A stretch of DNA of 64,000 nucleotides from Siphonodentalium dalli (GCA_032622095.1 CP136062.1:7963710-8027709), one strand, 5' to 3'. Counted from the first letter of the stretch, positions 39,705 to 51,437 are shown. Notes: a model not told the origin generated them from the letters alone. A program made the numbers and translations.

Positions 39705-39787
39705 ATCATAGTGGTATGTTCCATATGCATGTACATCAAGCCATCCACATTTCAGCACTGACTGCGATGAAATTTGGCATGGATACC

Positions 39788-41326
39788 GGTGTACCACATC
39801 ATCTCCCCCAGGATATCTCCCCCACCCTGGATATCTCCCCCCCCCATATATGAATTAAAAAATAATTTCACTCATTTGATATTGTTTGACCCTGAAATGG
39901 CCAGAATTTTTTTTTTGGAGATTTAATATATTTTTTTTCTTTAAATTTTATTTTCTCAAGTGACAATTATTTTTTTTCACACTTTTCATAGTTTAATCCC
40001 GAAATGGCCAGAAAAATGACTTTTGAGATTTAAATTTATTTGTATTTAATTGTCCAGGTCTTGATATCTTCCCCAACCCAGCTCCTACATGTACATGACA
40101 AAAAAAATCATCTTATGGTTTTATTGCTTTATATAGTCATGAAACAGCAAGAAATTAACTTCTTCGGAGAAAAAGTTGTTTGAGTCAGGGTTGGGGCGGT
40201 GAGATATCCAGGTCAGGATACCAGTATTTCACCCCCCCCCCAACCCAGCACCTACATGACAAAAAAAATCACCTTATCATTTTATTGCTTTATATAGTCT
40301 GACATCAAACAGCGAGAAATTTACTTCTGAGAAAAATTGTTCGCGTCAGGGTTTGGGGTGGGAGAAGATGTCCAGGTCAGGATATCTCCCCCCACCCATG
40401 AAACAGCGAGAAATTAATTTCTTTTGCGAAAACGTTGTTTGAGTCATGTTTTGGGGGGGGGAGATGTCCAGGTTATGATATCCCCCCCCCCCCACCCAGC
40501 ACCAACATGACAAACAAATCATCTTATAGTTTTATCGCTTATTTTGCTTTATATAGTCATGAAACAGTGCGAAAGAAACTTTTTCCAAGAAAAAGTTGTT
40601 TGAGTCAGGGTTTGGGGTGGTGGGAAATGTCCAGGTTAGGATATCTCCCCCCCCCCCCCCACCCACCAGCACCTACATGACAAAAAACTCATCTTATGGT
40701 TTTATGGGGGGATGTCCAGGTCAGGATATCTTCCCACCCACAACCCAGCACCTACATGTACATGACAAAAACTCATCTTATGGTGTTATTGCTTATTTTG
40801 CTTTATATAGTCATGAAACGGCAAGAAATTAACTTCTTCGGAGAAAAAGTTGTTTGAGTCAGGGTTTGGGTTGGGGCGGTCAGATGTCCAGGTCAGGATA
40901 CCAGTATCCCCCCCCCGCCACCCAGCACCTACATGTACATGACAACAAAAATCACCTTATCATTTTATTGCTTTATATAGTCATCAAACAGCGAGAAATT
41001 TTCTTCTGCGAAAAAAAAATTCGCATCAGGGTTTGGGGTGGGAGAAGATGTCCAGATCAGGATATCTCCCCCCACCCAGCACCATCATGACAAAAAAAAT
41101 CATCTTATGGTTTTATCGCTTATTTTGCTTTATATAGTCATATATATATATCAAGCCTGGACATTTGAAAAAAAAAATTGAAATATAAAAAACAATATTA
41201 AATCATAAAAAAAAAAAATTCTGGCCAATTCAGGGTCAAACAATATCAAATGAGTGAAATGATTTGTTAGTCATATATGAGGGGGGGCGATATCCAGGGT
41301 GGGGGGGAGATATCCTGTTACACCGA
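39788..41326. mobile_element. Foldback element with internal tandem repeats
   Basis: Long inverted ends: GGATATCTCCCCCACCCTGG through TTTCACTCATTTGATATTG and TTTGACCCTGAAATGGCCAG at 39,788-39,905, mirrored at 41,222-41,326. The arms are about 105-120 bp. Between them are about seven variable-length tandem units (about 80-250 bp) starting ACCCAGCACCTACATG and containing ATCATCTTATGGTTTTATT, GCTTTATATAGTCATGAAAC and GGGTTTGGGGTGG. This is the architecture of foldback elements. There is no transposase. The short Pro-rich frames at 40,435-41,090 come from C-runs in the repeat. Confidence 0.75.
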
Positions 41327-41660
41327 TACATGTACATGTATGTATTTCGGCACTTTGTGTAACATGGTCTGCATCTGGTTTCTTTCCATTTTCACATTTT
41401 GACGTCATATCTGCATGGACAGACTGGTTTCTCGGGAACTAATGGCCAGATCGCACTACAGTGCATTCTCTTACGGTGTATATGCGAGTGTCACGTAAGG
41501 AGCCTCGTATATATAAGACAATGCTCTGGCTTACAAGGTTGAGGTAAATATTGTTAGGCGAATGTATTCTCTTCTGCATGTAAATAGATGTGAGGGTTTT
41601 CGCAAATTTTCAGAAAGCCACTAGTATACATGTACCGGTACATGTATGCATACCAACCTT

Positions 41661-42058
41661 ATTAGCTCAACTTTACTTTGTAAAGCCATGGCTTAGTATC
41701 CGTCGTCCGTGTGTGTGCGTGTGTGTGTGGGTGTGTGATGCGTCAACAATACAGGCTACAGGTCGTACCTTTGGTCGGATCATTATGAAATTTGTCATAG
41801 CTGTTGACATTGACATGCAGATGGGTACAAGTCATTTTAGGGTCATGCGGCAAAACAACATGGCCGTGGCCATCTTGGATTTCAAAATTCAATCGCACGG
41901 GCTACAGGCCATACTGTTTGTCTGATCATCATGAAATGTGTCATGGATCATAATATTGACATGTAGATGGGAACGAGTCATTTTGGGGTCATTCGGAAAA
42001 AACATGGCCGCCAGCAGCCATCTTAGATTTTAATCTTTGCATGACTAAATCTTTTGAA
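41661..42058 (+). mobile_element. Solo satellite-bearing element with GT microsatellite
   Basis: ATTAGCTCAACTTTACTTTG, TATCCGTCGTCCG, a (GT)n run and CGTCAACAAT form the exact mirror of the right flank of the composite units (GTTGACGAGTCACGCAC...GGATGACGGATACC). About two forward satellite monomers follow (41,755-42,058). It is therefore an independent, low-copy-number version of the same composite element: microsatellite edge plus monomers. Confidence 0.75.
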
Positions 42059-42207
42059 CACTGTTAGATGTTGGGAGTTTATATTCTATAATAATTTGTA
42101 CAAAAGGTATATACGGCTTTTAAAAGTTTTTTTTAGGTTTTAAGTTTGACGTGTTGAACTCGTAGTCTGTTTGCATTGTGAATCTCCGATTTCCCACATG
42201 CCCTGAT

Positions 42208-43299
42208 TAGGGTTGCCACGACTATGAGTTTTCACAATCGACTAATCGACCGCTATAGTCGACGGTTAGTCGATTAATCGATTAAGCGTTTATATATGTG
42301 GCCTATATTGCACCCAGGTAAAGACGTGATCAAATCGAAATTACAATGACTACATTACATCCAGTCTGAACACAGTTATAATCTGTCATCGGCCACCTAA
42401 ACTCAAATTTACGCAGCAGGTTAACGCCCTCCCCATCGCTATTCCCGCGGACGAGACATTAAACAAATATCTGTCCAGTCAATCAATGGTCCCCGTGAAC
42501 ATGCATCGTGGTCACGGTGCCAAATGAAAGCATGCGGAATTGTCGCATACTTATTTAAAACGGACTATATAAAATCCCATTGTGTACCGATTGCGTCAAC
42601 TGACATATTATAGCATTTAATTTTATTTCGCGGGTTTCGGTGTGTGTGCGCGCTGCCTGTTACTGTACTTTTAGTTTTGTTATTCAAAGTGCGTACAACG
42701 CATCGTGCAGCGCGGTAGCGGGTGGGGGTATATACGTTACCAAGTTGGAGAATGTGATGTATGTCTAACTAATAAGTGATGACACCAACTTGTTATGGAT
42801 TAACTGTCTAGTAACACTGAACATTCCATGTCCCGCGAACTTTGTGACTTTGTCAATTATTATCACGTTTTACAGTATGAAATTTGAAAAAAAGAAATAT
42901 AGATGCAGTCCCATGCATGTCGTCCATTTTGGATATGATGATCGCTAATTACAGATCCATAGGAAGATACGTTTACAGTTAAACATAATATATAAACAAT
43001 GGCAAGCCTGTAACACATCAAAGGCACACCAAACTCGTTGAAGATGACCGCCAAACGTCGGTTGCGTTATCAAAGAAAGCCGCATCAGAAGTGGCGACAG
43101 AACAGGCTGTCGGGTGGTAAATTGTGCTATATACACTGTTAACTTTTACTTCCAGGCATTGTATTTGCGCGTAGTACTGCTTAAATAGACAACATACCCC
43201 CCCCCCCCCCCCGTTTGGGCGATTAGTCGACGAAAGTAAATAACCGTCGACTACCATGCACACCTGCCGAAGGTTAGTCGAATAATCGTGGCAAGCTTA
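42208..43299. mobile_element. Non-autonomous hAT element (1,092 bp) with 8-bp TSD
   Basis: Flanked by the perfect 8-bp direct repeat GCCCTGAT (42,200-42,207 and 43,300-43,307), the target size of the hAT superfamily. The ends are inverted repeats: TAGGGTTGCCACGACTAT at the left, and TAAGCTTGCCACGATTAT when the right end is read in reverse. Subterminal TAGTCGA/TCGACTA and CGATTAATCGATTA motifs lie at both ends, as is common in hAT elements. No transposase frame is visible between them. A poly-C run occurs at about 43,197-43,212. Confidence 0.85.
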
Positions 43300-43307
43300 G
43301 CCCTGAT

Positions 43308-45580
43308 GTGTGATTGGCCTAATTGATATACGAAATTTAATGAACCATTGTGCATGTCTGAAGTGTAATTAATCATACCACGACTTAAGGCCTAATTGAA
43401 TCTTATTTGATGGGAATATGAATGTATGAAGTTATTTTTATAAGATTTAAAAAAGGCAGATATAACCTAGCTTATGCGTGTGTTTTAGCTGTGGTTCGTT
43501 AATTACGCTAGCGTATGCTCATATTATATCTTGAGTTCAAAGAGTTGTGAATTCACTTAAGTTTATGAACAGAGCCTGGTGAAATGTTACTGTGTGGCGA
43601 GTCATACTCGTCTTCGAGCTACATGTATGCATGGTTTTATTAACGGTTTGTATTGTGAAGATGTGAAATTGCCCGAAACCTCCACTGTTCCATTTTGCAC
43701 CAGGTTCTATTCATAAACAATTTTTAATTGAATTTTTTATTTTTACTGTGTAATATTTGGGTTAAGTCTAATACATCAAAAGTTAGAGGTTTGGGGGGAG
43801 TACATGTATGAGGATGCCACGGGAATTTTCAAAATGTTAGCCTCTGTAGCCCAAGCCCAAGTAAAAAAAATTGCAGAAAGGTTGCTGTTTTTTTGCATCT
43901 GGCATTTCACTAATTTTATGTCTAAAATCCGCATAAAACTCTACTGATATCACTCACATAACTGGGAAATTATGAGCACAAAAGGTCTTTAGTAAAACAT
44001 TTGTATGAGGTTGTAAAAAATATGATTTTTTGCCTCTCGGACTACCCACCCCGACATACCTTCCTGCATCCCTACAGTGTATAATATCGGTAGCTTTGCG
44101 CAAGTCGGCATCTCTATGAGTGCATTCTAGTTCTTTACATGCTTTCAGCTTCATCTAATTCTCACATCTCATCATTCATTAATATCATTACTGTCTTAAC
44201 AGATTGCCTCATATTTCAATTAAGACGCCGGAGTCGTCTTTTCGCGGTAAGGGGGTAATGTCAGAGTTAATAAATCCCCCCCTGCTCAAACTTATCACAA
44301 TTCCGTTACTGAGTATTTCTCGTACGATAATTTCACGCTCCGATAACAATACCACGTACGTCGACTTTGATTTATCAGCGCTAATTACAACATATGTCGT
44401 AAATGGGTAGCCTTCGGCAAATTTCTAAAAACCTGTTAAAACATTATACAATGGAGTCTCGTTGCGTCATAGTTATTATCGCAAAAAGCCCATTTATGAA
44501 TAGTCGCTCGAATTAAGAATATATTGTGTAAAAAGATCCAGATTATCGAAACAAATAATTCATGGGAATATACTGTTAGCGGCTTTCTCTACATATGTGT
44601 AATTACGCAATCACCTATGTTGTAACAACGGGTAACGGATTGGTAACGAAATCACACCGGTTATAACCAATCGCGAACTGCATCGAAAAAAATATAAAAA
44701 GCTATACGGTAATTTTGGGTAGGGGGGGTAGAAAAAACACTAGAGAGATTCAGAATTTGGAAGATTGCTGTCGGACAAGTTTACCCGTCGGGCTGCATAA
44801 TATGCGGTCCGGCGGGGTCATTATATGCTAGACAGATGTTATGTGTATATATATATATTGTTGCTGCTGTTACATCTGTTTATCCATGAACAAATTAAAA
44901 CGACTAATTCCTCAAGATTTGTACACTTCTTCTAACCCGGAACATCTACACGGAAAATCTTCTACTGGACACGGAACACGCTCTATGCAACAGTCTGTGT
45001 TTCATTCTTATACAGATCCCGAAATCTTAGAGCTTATTCCCATTCTAAAGAGGCTCTACTAAATTTCTACTAGACTCGGAAAACAGCTCTCCTAAACACC
45101 GAACAACCAACTCCTCTGTTCGTCCACCTACTGTGCTTACCGGCAGAGGCTTATAAAATATAGAAGTTATCAAATCTTCTGGACTCTTCATTTGTTCCTG
45201 TATACGGCCAACTCTACTTTCACCACTAGGCTACGTGACATAGGTGTCCTATATTTAGTTCTTAAATAATACCAATCGAATTTATGTTGTATAGGATTTG
45301 CATGACATGCGCCTAGAATGGTTCAAATACTAAAATGTCGCGGCTGGTAAATATGTGTTTACCTCTGCAATTAGTGTGAAATTTTCATCATTAACTGGAA
45401 GTAGATGCTCACGTATGTCTGGAGAAAATGTTTCCTTAAGAAATTGAAAAAAAATCGGTTTTGTCGTAATGTTTACGATTTTCATTTGAAAAAGCATAAT
45501 ATAATTTGTTTTTATTGTCTTATTCGTTTTGTGTCGCCAAATAACTCTCAAATTGTACAAATAAATTCATATCACGTCAG
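43308..45580. other. Stretch without a recognisable gene
   Basis: AT-rich, with a short AT microsatellite near 44,850. Frames at 43,954-44,154, 44,204-44,410 and 44,841-45,062 have no recognisable domain or splice context. The frame at 44,841 (73 codons, ending ILKRLY) is mildly protein-like but cannot be assigned. Confidence 0.4.
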
Positions 45581-45675
45581 ATTTTGTTTGCCGACCAACG
45601 ATAATACAGTGGAAAGACTGAAATGTGGAGACTTTTACACAAATAAGATCGGTTCTTGCTACGTGAGAATTCAGG
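45581..45675 (+). CDS. Putative internal exon, unrecognised
   Basis: A 95-nt segment bounded by an acceptor-like ATCACGTCAG and a donor-like CAGG|GTAAGC. Its one open frame reads FCLPTNDNTVERLKC and GDFYTNKIGSCYVRIQG, with a charged/beta-like composition unlike random translation. The frame is open further to the left as well (from about 45,405), but that part is Lys/Phe-rich and less convincing. It starts in phase 2 and ends in phase 1. No protein family is recognised. It may belong with the frames at 46,272-46,516, although the phases do not join directly, so another exon would be needed. Confidence 0.25.
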
Positions 45676-46271
45676 GTAAGCTGCATCCAGCCTAGTCTTA
45701 AATGGGAATTACCCCTTTATCCACTGAAACAAGTTTTACTTGACGGCTGGGCCACGCAGGATATCTCGAAAACTAAATCCATACCGGCCTAATAAATTAG
45801 AGTCGTTATATCGTTTAACAAAACACAGAATAGTACACGATCCGGAGACTTGTTAATGTGTGGCTCAAGTGCATTGTGTAGTGCTTCAGCCATGACGCGT
45901 ATGGTTATCGCTTTACATTTTAACTGAACCTGAACATGAGGGTGTATCAAATAACTAAGGTGACGCGACCGTGGACTTATACTGAATAGTTTTGGGGGTG
46001 TGCGTTGTCATGCTATTGAACACGCCTTCAAAAGATACATTATTTTTCATAGCGCGAAACATCAGTTTATATTTTGAATGGAGTCTAGTGGCCATTTGTC
46101 AAAAGAAATTTGCACAACATTGGACGCAACTCGAAACGTTCAGCAAGACGATCAAACCTAATTCATATACTGTCACAATTGCACAATGGCGGGTTTGCCA
46201 AAATGGTGTCACGCATGGACATCTTACTTAATTAAACATTCTGATTTGTATTAGTATTGTACTTTTAATAG

Positions 46272-46357
46272 GTGAACCTGGTGTTCGACGGTAAAGTGAA
46301 ATCGACGAATGAAGAATATGTACAACTGACTACTTGTTGCATATCGTTTCGGAAACG
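46272..46357 (+). CDS. Putative internal exon, unrecognised
   Basis: Preceded by a pyrimidine-rich acceptor (TTGTACTTTTAATAG) and ended by a donor-like ACG|GTAACC. The phase-0 frame reads VNLVFDGKVKSTNEEYVQL and TTCCISFRK, which looks protein-coding. If the donor is not used the frame stops at TAA, 46,359-46,361. The adjacent downstream frame is also open, so this may be a broken or unusual gene. No family was identified. Confidence 0.25.
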
Positions 46358-46516
46358 GTAACCTTTGAGCTCCGATTTAATTTATACACGACAGATAATC
46401 AGTCAAGATATCGTGCGCCAGTTACGCAATATCATGTTAACCGTGTTCTCCTTTTCTGGATGGGGGTCATTATTGCCTTGTCCATGCTGTTAGTTCAAGA
46501 AGTCCACGCGAATTGA
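46337..46516 (+). CDS. Putative C-terminal coding piece with a hydrophobic segment
   Basis: Open frame to a TGA at 46,514-46,516, with sequence such as TFELRFNLYTTDNQSRYRAP followed by a strongly hydrophobic segment (VLLFWMGVIIALSMLLV) close to the C-terminus, as in a tail-anchored or single-pass membrane protein. It overlaps the end of the exon-like frame at 46,272 in a different frame and has no ATG of its own. It is either the last piece of the same gene after a frame change or splice, or a chance frame. Confidence 0.22.
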   Translation: MHIVSETVTFELRFNLYTTDNQSRYRAPVTQYHVNRVLLFWMGVIIALSMLLVQEVHAN

Positions 46517-47064
46517 TTATAAACCACACGAAAAAAGCAAAGGTTTCTAATCACGTGCCCAACATCATTATTGATCCGCAACCTTGTGACAAATTTAATC
46601 GGAGTAGACTACAGATCAGTGTGCGGTGTGTACGAATGTAATGGATATTTGGAATGTGTATCGTACTTCTAAAATGCACATATCCAGACGTGCTGTCTCT
46701 ATTTTGTTTTCTAATTAGTTTAGGTGATATATAATTAATCATTGAGGCAATCATGTTACACTATTACACAAATGATTCAATCGTCGATATGTCGAAGAGA
46801 TAGACGCCAATGGACTGCTGGATTTACACCCGAAATAGGAGGGAGGAGTGTAATACGTGCTATCGGACTGACGACATCAAATAATTTAGATTATATGCGA
46901 TTGATGCGAACTGGAATCCAGTAGCCAATCAGATTCAACTAATGATATGATCATGATGCGATCACATGCTTTATTTCAAAACACCATGGCGTCCAGCGTC
47001 CTTCAAGTCCAAGTAGCCACAGCTGAATACAAAAACAAAACAATGTGGACATCACACTAGCAAT

Positions 47065-47104
47065 ATGGTTTGGCTATATCTGATTGGGAAGGGAATTAAA
47101 TCAG
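47065..47104 (+). CDS. Possible first coding exon with strong splice donor
   Basis: ATG at 47,065 opens a 13-codon frame (MVWLYLIGKGIKS) that runs into a consensus donor, TCAG|GTAAGT, at 47,104/47,105. An earlier ATG in good context (CACCATGG, 46,984) opens only 24 codons. No downstream exon can be linked, so the call rests on the donor alone. Confidence 0.15.
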
Positions 47105-47778
47105 GTAAGTTGATTGTAGAAAACTTGTAATATTAGTAGTTATTGGAAATTCTTATTACATTTCCTCCGATAAATACACAAATGTAGACCTACATGTACC
47201 ACCTTAAAAAATAATCCACTGCATTCACGAGAACATAAACAACCCGATCGAACGATCCGATCGCATCATGTGCTTAAGGTCCAATGGTAGTAATCCCTCT
47301 AGTGATAGAAACATAAAATCTGACCATGTGCGCACACTGATCTTTAGGGTCTGCGTCTAATATCGTGCGACATATATGACGCCATGTGCGGCACGCTTTA
47401 AGGTGACTGTAAATGTTGTTTCAATGTTGAAACAATCAGATAGTTTACTTAGATCCTGTCCCATCTCCATTCAATTAATATGAGCATGTGAATAAAGTTT
47501 AACTGGACATACAGTACCGGTAAGTCTATCCCACAATGACATTTTGTTTGAGAACAACCCCAACTTATGATGATAATTTGCACCCACTTTCTGAATTGCA
47601 GAAGCAAATACTGCAATCCTCAAAGTAATGGACCTTTCCACAGCTGTCAAATATTTATAAGCGGATATTTTCGACCAATCAGCGACTGGGCCGGCCAATG
47701 ACTGCAGTGAATATTCTGCTGCCATCTTTCTCCACCCTAATTTTGATATCCATGCATACATTCAGTGTTACATTGGTT

Positions 47779-48612
47779 ATAACGAACCAAAGACGCTTTG
47801 GGTCGTATATATAGGCTATATCTGATTTTGTGACGTCACCAATTTTTAAGTAATACGACTCTTGAATTTTGAATTTTGGGGAGCACAAATGTCGCACATA
47901 GGATCGGTGGGCCTAAAGCATTATTGTCGTAATCGGCTGTCAAGAAGCCAACACAAATCAGTCGATGTGCAACATTCTCATATTTATATAAACGTCATAC
48001 AATCATTGATGTCTTTTGTTTAATATTTGTAAGGGCGGGTAGCTTGTTTATAATGCATTTCTAACAGGTGTATTCACTATATTGGATTATAATTGGAAAC
48101 AAATCAAACTAAAGCGCTAGACTTCAAACAAAGAATGAATTAAATTGCATGAACAAATTTCTTTACAACATTTTTGTTTTAAACATTTGCCCAGAAAATC
48201 AATTCCAGCCACATGAATGCACATGTAGAGAATATCTTCAATTTTCTATCGGTATTTTAGCCTGAAAGATTGATGCAATATCCATAAAGTTTGACGCAGA
48301 CAAACCTAGGCCAGGCTAACCAGTGCTAACTATAACTTGTTTCGATTGAGTGCTCAGTTCAGCGATAAAATCTAAAAATAAAATCGATAAATAAAATTGG
48401 AAGATAACATATAGTTCCAACCGTATTGGTCATTTAAACCCATAATATTCTGCAATTGTATGAAACAAACTATTTATTTAATTATATTAAGTTTTGATAA
48501 TGTTATTAATTGTTGTATTTCTAACAACAACGGACGAAGAGATGTGAGTTTGTGCTATAAATTAATACGCAATGACAATACACAAATAGTCCTGCCACAG
48601 AAATAATTTTAT
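47779..48612 (+). repeat. Dispersed repeat family 4, copy 1 (~830 bp)
   Basis: Starts ACGAACCAAAGACGCTTTGG (with the CCAAAG/CTTTGG hairpin) and continues through TATATCTGATTTTGTGACG and TCACCAATTTTTAAG to CCACAGAAATAATTTT. It aligns along its length with 58,117-58,926 with scattered substitutions and small gaps. No inverted ends are evident, no poly-A tail and no coding frame. The class is unknown. Confidence 0.8.
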
Positions 48613-48958
48613 TTCGAGAACACGACGTCGAAGAATATGCAAGTTATGTGATAGGAATATCAGCATAAACTGAACACAACAACTGAGAAGAGCAGGTAAG
48701 CTATGTGTGCATGTTTGTGAACTCCATTATTCTAAGCATAGATACTGTTAACGTGATGACAATTTTGCAAATGAAAACACAACGAAAAACTTGGAAAATT
48801 CGATGCACCATCAACTCATCATGACCATGTCATGTGGTATTGTCATTCTCATGATTATGTTCGCAGTTCTACATGGTGATCTTTCGTTGCTGATATTCAT
48901 TCAGCAACCATTGATTTGATGCCAACAACAATCAATGAATCATTACACTAAGTGAACA

Positions 48959-49338
48959 TTAAGTGTACGTTCAGACGACCACGATGCAAATTACAATCGT
49001 AAATGGACAGATTTCCGTCGTAGGAAGTAAATGGTAGCTGGACTGCGCATGCCCACATCAAAATCGTAGGTCATAAAATAATATCAAGATCTGTTTGATT
49101 TTAGATGCGAAATTGTGGCGTATTCTTGGATATCTCCACTTGCGGCGTAATCGCAGTCGTGTGTACGTAAAAATCGTAGTTGGAAATGACCGTAGGGTAG
49201 TCAATCGCATGCTTTAGGAACAACCTATGATATCATAATGTACGCGACATCGCAATCGTCTGAACAAACTATTCACGATCTCGTCGGGCTCGATTCCTCC
49301 ACTTACGATTGAATCATGGTCGTATGAACGTACACTAA
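48959..49338 (+). mobile_element. TIR element, family 3, complete copy (~380 bp)
   Basis: The ends are inverted repeats: AAGTGTACGTTCAGACGACC then ACGATGCAAATTACAATCG at the left, and ACGATTGAATCATGGTCG then ATGAACGTACACTAA at the right. The body contains AAAATCGTAGGTC, TGTTTGATTTTAGATGC and GACCGTAGGGTAGTCAATCG. Non-coding. Another copy of the family starts a few bases to the right. Confidence 0.82.
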
Positions 49339-49340
49339 GG

Positions 49341-49847
49341 CGATCGTGATTCAATCGTAAGTGGAACAATTTCCATCGTAGGAAGTAGCTCACGTCAAAA
49401 TCGCAAGTAAAAAATAATATCAATAATATCAAGCACTGTTTGATTTTAGATTAAAAAATCGTCGCTTATGTAGAAGGCCGATGACTTCTCTGCTCGAGAG
49501 GTCTAGATTTCTTGGTCACGGTCGTTAGACGCTTTGTGTGATCACCGAAGTTAAGCAACGTCGCAGCCGGTTAATACTTGGTTGTGTGACTGGCTTGGGA
49601 TTCTGGGTGCTGCCGACTTTCGGTGCGACTACCGCACTTCTCTATCTTGTTCTGCTACACGTGTACGTAAAAATAGTGGCTGGAAAGATCACAGGGTAGT
49701 CCATTACATGCTTACGAATAACCTATAATAGCATCATGTATGACGACCCCGCAATCTACCGGTATATATCAATAGACTATCGATACTTTTGTCAGGCCCC
49801 GATGCCTCCATTTACGATTGTATCATGGTCATCTGAACATTCACTAA
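49341..49847 (+). mobile_element. TIR element, family 3, copy interrupted by a 5S-derived insert
   Basis: Begins at GATTCAATCGTAAGTGG, lacking the outermost left end, and runs through TGTTTGATTTTAGATT. It is then interrupted at about 49,470-49,660 and resumes at GTGTACGTAAAAATAGTGG, GGGTAGTCCATTACATGC and the right end TTTACGATTGTATCATGG then CTGAACATTCACTAA. Comparison with the copy at 48,959-49,338 shows the gap filled by foreign sequence containing a 5S rRNA-like stretch. Without the insert it would be the usual size of this family. Confidence 0.75.
49501..49620 (+). pseudogene. 5S rRNA-derived sequence (pseudogene or 5S-type SINE)
   Basis: Exactly 120 bp, the length of a 5S rRNA. The 3' two-thirds match metazoan 5S: GATCACCGAAGTTAAGCAAC with the A-box, then GGTTAATACTTGG and GGGATTCTGGGTGCTG, with the 5S positions in order and correctly spaced. 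The first ~40 bp are strongly diverged, and the C-box reads GGTTGTGTGAC where GGATGGGTGAC is typical. No T-run terminator follows directly. The direct repeat ACTTCTCT (49,484-49,491 and 49,636-49,643) may be a target duplication. It sits inside a TIR element, so it is a mobile or retroposed 5S copy, not part of an rDNA cluster. Confidence 0.75.
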
Positions 49848-50503
49848 CGACACAAAATAACTGCAAATTCAGAGACCTGTACGGTAATCGACTACTAGTT
49901 GACTAGTCGGATCCCTTCTAAGAGCTCCCGTTTCTATGGACATACAGTACCGGTATGACGTATAAAATATGTGTCATCGCAGTTTTGAGTAACTCTTTAG
50001 ACATGGCCGTTATTTCGTAAAAGTGATATTTAAAGAAATAACTGGCATCTTAGAATTATCTCTCATTTTGAAAACATAAACCGCAGTGCTTTATAATATT
50101 TCGGCGAGAATCCAAATCTAGATTCTCGTAAATATTCTCGCAAATATACTCGCAATTTACCCTGTATTCTCGTGAAATATTGTATGGATTCTCGCAAAAT
50201 CAGATGAAATAGATCGGTATGACATTAGGCGCCATCTAATCCCATACTGTGCCGACTAGGTGACAATAATAATAACAACAAAATTGTCTATGCACAAATA
50301 GCATTGCGATACTAAAACTTCTAAAAGCTATAAATACGTTGATCGAAGCAACTGTGTGTTGAAAATTAAGACTCCTAACTTCGCCAAGTCGTGCACACGT
50401 CTAGAACAGGCTATGCAGCTCGTTTTGTCTTTTATAGTTGGATGATACAGTAGCCTGATTGAGCTTCATTTTTAATGTGAATTACATGTCTACCACTTTC
50501 TGG
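49848..50503. other. Non-coding stretch with ATTCTCG repeats
   Basis: No gene. ATTCTCG/CTCGCAAA-type motifs recur six or more times at about 50,108-50,195, a short degenerate minisatellite. The rest is AT-rich. Confidence 0.45.
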
Positions 50504-50862
50504 TACCCTGCTGGACAAGACAAGTGTCCACTTAACTGCGGTGCAGTTAGCGTTGCCACCGAGGCCGAAATGCAACTACACTGCGGCTTCACCGGCTAAC
50601 TACAGTTGGGCCGCGGTGTAATTGCCATTCGGCATGGTGTAGTTGCCACGGTGTACTTTCATCAAACTGAAAAAAGACAAGACAAACCAGAAATCTAACC
50701 ACGGTGTACATGCCATTTGACCGCGAGGGTAGTTGCATTTCGGTCGCAGTTAACTTGCCGTTTGGCCGCAGTGTACTTGCCGTTCGGCCGCGGTGTTTAA
50801 CTGCAGTTGAACGGCAAATACACCACGGTGCCAATGGAGACTTGTTTTTGTCCAGCGGGGTA
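50504..50862. mobile_element. TIR element, family 2, complete copy (359 bp)
   Basis: The ends are inverted repeats: TACCCTGCTGGACAAGACAA at the left, and TTGTCCAGCGGGGTA at the right preceded by AGACTTGTTT. The interior is built of many short GGCCGCAGTG/GGCCGCGGTG and GTAGTTGC/CAACTAC segments, giving further internal inverted symmetry. A 102-codon minus-strand frame (50,589-50,897) overlaps it but follows the repeat and has no domain. A TA target duplication is possible but not proven. Confidence 0.78.
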
Positions 50863-51437
50863 TACCACGAAAAAGTGCATATATAATTGACGTTCATTAG
50901 TTGTGTGTGCCACTATTCCCATCTACACAAAACAGTTAACTCGTGGTACTGTTATGTCCAATATAGATGTGTAAATCATTAAAATTACATTAAAAATGTG
51001 CTCAATCAGGCTAGCCTATGATAGACAACATGAGGTACATGTATGTAGTCCAGTTTGGATGTGTGTCGAACATGCTCACATCATTAGCCGTCAATGAACC
51101 ACCACCGATCAATCTTTACTAGATCCTTTGGTCTAAAATAGAACAACCATTCTTCCTGGCATAGGGCTCACCAGTTGGTGTAAAAGAGTTGTCTAAATTT
51201 CTTGAATATTGATTATTGAATTTTGTTTAATTGAAAAAAAATATATGTACCGGCACCAGTAGATCATGCCATGATTCACTACTTTAGCTACATGTATGCC
51301 TGTATAAATCATATCCCACCAATACAAAACCTGAGAACTGTTTGATACTCTAACCTGTTCTGATGTAGGGGGAGGGAAATTTTTGCAGGCATGTATGCCC
51401 TGGTGGGTAGTCGATTGGACCAGCACAAATAATGTAA
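50863..51437. other. Non-coding stretch
   Basis: AT-rich, no recognisable gene or element. The 77-codon minus-strand frame at 51,193-51,426 has no identifiable domain. Confidence 0.4.

Noticed and set aside
40435-41090. Pro-rich frames of about 80 codons
   Set aside because: Created by C-homopolymers inside the foldback element's tandem repeats.
49501-49620. Functional 5S rRNA gene
   Set aside because: The first ~40 bp and the C-box are diverged, no immediate T-run terminator follows, and the sequence is nested within a TIR element rather than in a 5S cluster.
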